Part shown: piece by piece, positions 5,825 through 7,264 of the stretch | Numbering within the stretch: the first letter of the stretch is position 1 | How the letters are laid out: the number at the start of each line of letters is the position of its first letter | Assembly (NCBI GenBank): GCA_945875045.1 | Contig: CAMCIX010000075.1 | Location: 1 to 7,264, forward strand | DNA from: an uncultured Clostridia bacterium | Lineage (GTDB): Bacteria; Bacillota; Clostridia; Oscillospirales; Acutalibacteraceae | Direction of reading: 5' to 3' | Length of the DNA: 7,264 nt | Notes under the pieces: generated by a model | Seen by the model: the letters and a program-made list of their open reading frames with translations, nothing else | Told to the model about the DNA's origin: nothing | Database searches by the model: none | Translations under genes and position numbers: made by a program

Positions 5825-6787
5825 TCATTTGAATCTAAAGAGTATTTTTTGAATATCGTCGTCAAAAAGATTTTCCTTTGTAACCGCCGTAACAGCCGTA
5901 TACAACTCACCCTCCTGTATCGATTCGCCCGAAACTAAGGCGGCGGCGTTTTCAACCCCTAAAAATCCCATTGCAAAGGGATTTTGAACAATAAGGGCGT
6001 CCATCTCCCCCGTTTCAAGCATACCGACAGAGGTTATATTGCTGTCAAAGCCTACAGCGCGCACCTTTTCGGACAGCCCGAGTTCTTTTACGGCATTACC
6101 AACCCCTAAGGTCATCCATTCGTTAAAGCCGACTATAACGTTTATGCGGGAATCCTGATTTAATAGCCTTTTAGCAGCATCGGTGGCGCTTTCCTCGTTG
6201 CTTTCAGCCGTAACCGAAGCGATAATTTGTGCGTTCGAAACGGAGCTTAAATACTCCTTAAAGCCCTCCTCGCGCTGATTGCCGTTGTCTGTGTCGGCGT
6301 TGTAATTTACAAGCCCTATATAAATATTTGCCTCATTTGCAAAGCCGTCGGTCGCCGCCTTTGCCGCCGCCTTTCCTGCCGCGATATTGTCGGTCCCGAT
6401 AAAAAGGCTCACCATATCGGAATTTAAGTTGCTGTCAATCGTTATTACCTTTACCCCCGCGCGTACGGCGGCGTTTACAGCGTCAACCGATTTATTGCAG
6501 TCTATAGCCGAGAGCACAATCGCGTCCGCACCGTTATTGACAGCATTTACAATCATAGCGTTCTGGGCTTCGTAGTCCTCCTCATTTTCGGGACCCTCAA
6601 AGGTGACCGAAACGTTGTATTCCGTCGCGGCGGAATATACCCCGTTTTTAACGTTGTGCCAAAAATCAGAATTAATCGCCTTTGCTATTACGGCTATATA
6701 TATTTTTTCTTTGGTTTTTGTACAGGCGCATAAGCCTAACGCGATCGCAAGGGACAAAAGAAGCGATATTATTTTTTTAAAGCTCAT
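5825..6787 (-). CDS. Ribose-type sugar-binding lipoprotein (periplasmic binding protein fold)
   Basis: A 320-residue RbsB-like (Peripla_BP_4) binding protein that would sit outside the membrane on a lipid anchor. The N-terminus has FKK, a hydrophobic stretch (6-21) and a lipobox LCAC, with C22 as the lipidated residue. The mature part begins IYIAVIAKAINSDFWHNVKN (29-48), the typical first strand and ligand-stacking loop. By alignment by eye with E. coli RbsB, pocket positions are D118 (TIDSN), R172 (QREEGF), N222 (GFNEW), D248 (VGFDSN) and Q268 (VQNP). The Arg that follows the first Asp in RbsB is Ser119 here, so the ligand may differ from ribose. A strong AAGGAGG lies 6 nt before the ATG. 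The start overlaps the end of the kinase gene by 11 bp, and the reductase follows by 15 nt. No transporter genes adjoin, which points to sensing at least as much as to uptake. Confidence 0.92.
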   Translation of the reverse strand: MSFKKIISLLLSLAIALGLCACTKTKEKIYIAVIAKAINSDFWHNVKNGVYSAATEYNVSVTFEGPENEEDYEAQNAMIVNAVNNGADAIVLSAIDCNKSVDAVNAAVRAGVKVITIDSNLNSDMVSLFIGTDNIAAGKAAAKAATDGFANEANIYIGLVNYNADTDNGNQREEGFKEYLSSVSNAQIIASVTAESNEESATDAAKRLLNQDSRINVIVGFNEWMTLGVGNAVKELGLSEKVRAVGFDSNITSVGMLETGEMDALIVQNPFAMGFLGVENAAALVSGESIQEGELYTAVTAVTKENLFDDDIQKILFRFK

Positions 6788-7264
6788 TTTGCGCCTCCTT
6801 ATCGATTTTGGGTATCCTTACGGTGACCGTAGTGCCAACGTCAAGCTCGCTTTCAATGCTGAGACCGTATTTTTCGCCGAAGTAAATTTTAAGTCGGTCA
6901 TTTACGTTTTTAACCCCTATTCCTCCCGAGTCGCTCCGCTCCTTTGCAAGTATTTTACGGCATTGCTCCTTAGTCATACCAACGCCGTTATCCGAAACGG
7001 TAATTAAAATATCGTCGCTGCCGTCATCAGCGGTTTTAACTGTTATTTTAATTTCCCCCTCGTCAACCATTCGGTCAATACCGTGATAAATTGCGTTTTC
7101 TATCAGCGGCTGAACCGTGATTTTATTACAAAGAAAATCCATAAGGGAGGAATCCGCGTCAATCGAGTAGGAAAACTGACTGCGGTAGCGGTAGCTTTGA
7201 ATAATAAGGTAGCTTTCCGCGTGCTGAAGCTCCTCCTTGACGGTAATAAGCTCACGTCGTCGGC
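6777..7264 (-). CDS. YesM/LytS-type sensor histidine kinase, C-terminal part only
   Basis: The reading frame is open from the right edge to the stop at 6777 and gives the last 161 residues of a membrane sensor kinase; a Met at 7142 is internal and not the start. The fragment begins in the His_kinase (PF06580) helix, RELITVKEELQHAESYLIIQ (3-22), which normally lies some 40 residues after the phosphorylated His. It continues into the HATPase domain: N box QPLIENAIYHGI (51-62, N56), G1 box DNGVGM (91-96), and G2 box GGIGVKNVNDRLKIYFG (113-129), ending VGTTVTVRIPKI (142-153). The phospho-accepting His, transmembrane segments and extracellular sensor are off the window. Kinases of this type usually pair with an AraC-type response regulator (YesN) and control sugar or stress genes; none is visible here. 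Its end overlaps the binding-lipoprotein gene by 11 bp. The final 8 bases could be adapter (see findings). Confidence 0.93.
   Translation of the reverse strand, partial: RRRELITVKEELQHAESYLIIQSYRYRSQFSYSIDADSSLMDFLCNKITVQPLIENAIYHGIDRMVDEGEIKITVKTADDGSDDILITVSDNGVGMTKEQCRKILAKERSDSGGIGVKNVNDRLKIYFGEKYGLSIESELDVGTTVTVRIPKIDKEAQNEL

Noticed and set aside
6603..7007. 134-codon plus-strand open frame
   Set aside because: It is antisense to the end of the sensor kinase and the start of the lipoprotein, both of which carry clear family motifs.
6777..7142. A small stand-alone 121-residue ATPase-domain protein starting at 7142
   Set aside because: The frame continues upstream without a stop to the window edge and encodes the conserved His_kinase helix, so this Met is internal to a truncated kinase.
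1..7264. CRISPR array, tRNA or rRNA genes, prophage or defence genes
   Set aside because: No direct-repeat array, tRNA-like cloverleaf or phage/defence domain was seen on either strand; nearly all the window is covered by eight recognisable genes.

Overview
The window looks like a contig from an uncultured anaerobic Firmicute, most likely a gut clostridium (Oscillospirales/Ruminococcaceae-like). This is inferred from the AAGGAGG-type ribosome binding sites, the YwiB-ArgS gene pairing, a YesM-type sensor kinase, the low-to-middle GC content and a clostridial style of palindromic intergenic repeat. No rRNA or other taxonomic marker is present, so the assignment rests on protein resemblance only. 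The left edge is not biological: bases 1-39 are an Illumina Nextera i5 adapter, including the last six bases of what I recall as index N506. The adapter cuts off the first gene.

Layout. (i) 40-3949, minus strand: a tight four-gene housekeeping operon transcribed murI (glutamate racemase) -> DUF1934/YwiB-like protein -> argS (arginyl-tRNA synthetase) -> pncB (nicotinate phosphoribosyltransferase, 3' end lost). Junctions are a 4-bp overlap, 0 bp and 27 bp. (ii) 3950-4130: a divergent promoter region with one sigma-A-type promoter per strand and two small palindromes. (iii) 4131-4700, plus strand: mntP, a manganese efflux pump. (iv) 4701-4819: convergent intergenic region holding a 73-bp palindromic repeat that can also act as a terminator. 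(v) 4820-7264, minus strand: an operon transcribed sensor histidine kinase (5' end off the right edge) -> sugar-binding lipoprotein -> YghZ-type aldo/keto reductase. The first junction overlaps by 11 bp and the second has a 15-nt gap.

How the genes work together. The first operon mixes cell-wall precursor supply (D-glutamate), translation and NAD salvage, an ordinary core-gene cluster. The third block is the most interesting. A YesM/LytS-type kinase is coupled to a ribose-type periplasmic binding lipoprotein, with no transporter permease or ATPase next to it in the window. This suggests a binding-protein-assisted sugar-sensing system, with the aldo/keto reductase as a co-expressed enzyme. It is a hypothesis built on context and on the known XylFII-LytS precedent. 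Nothing in the window is clearly a wholly new system.
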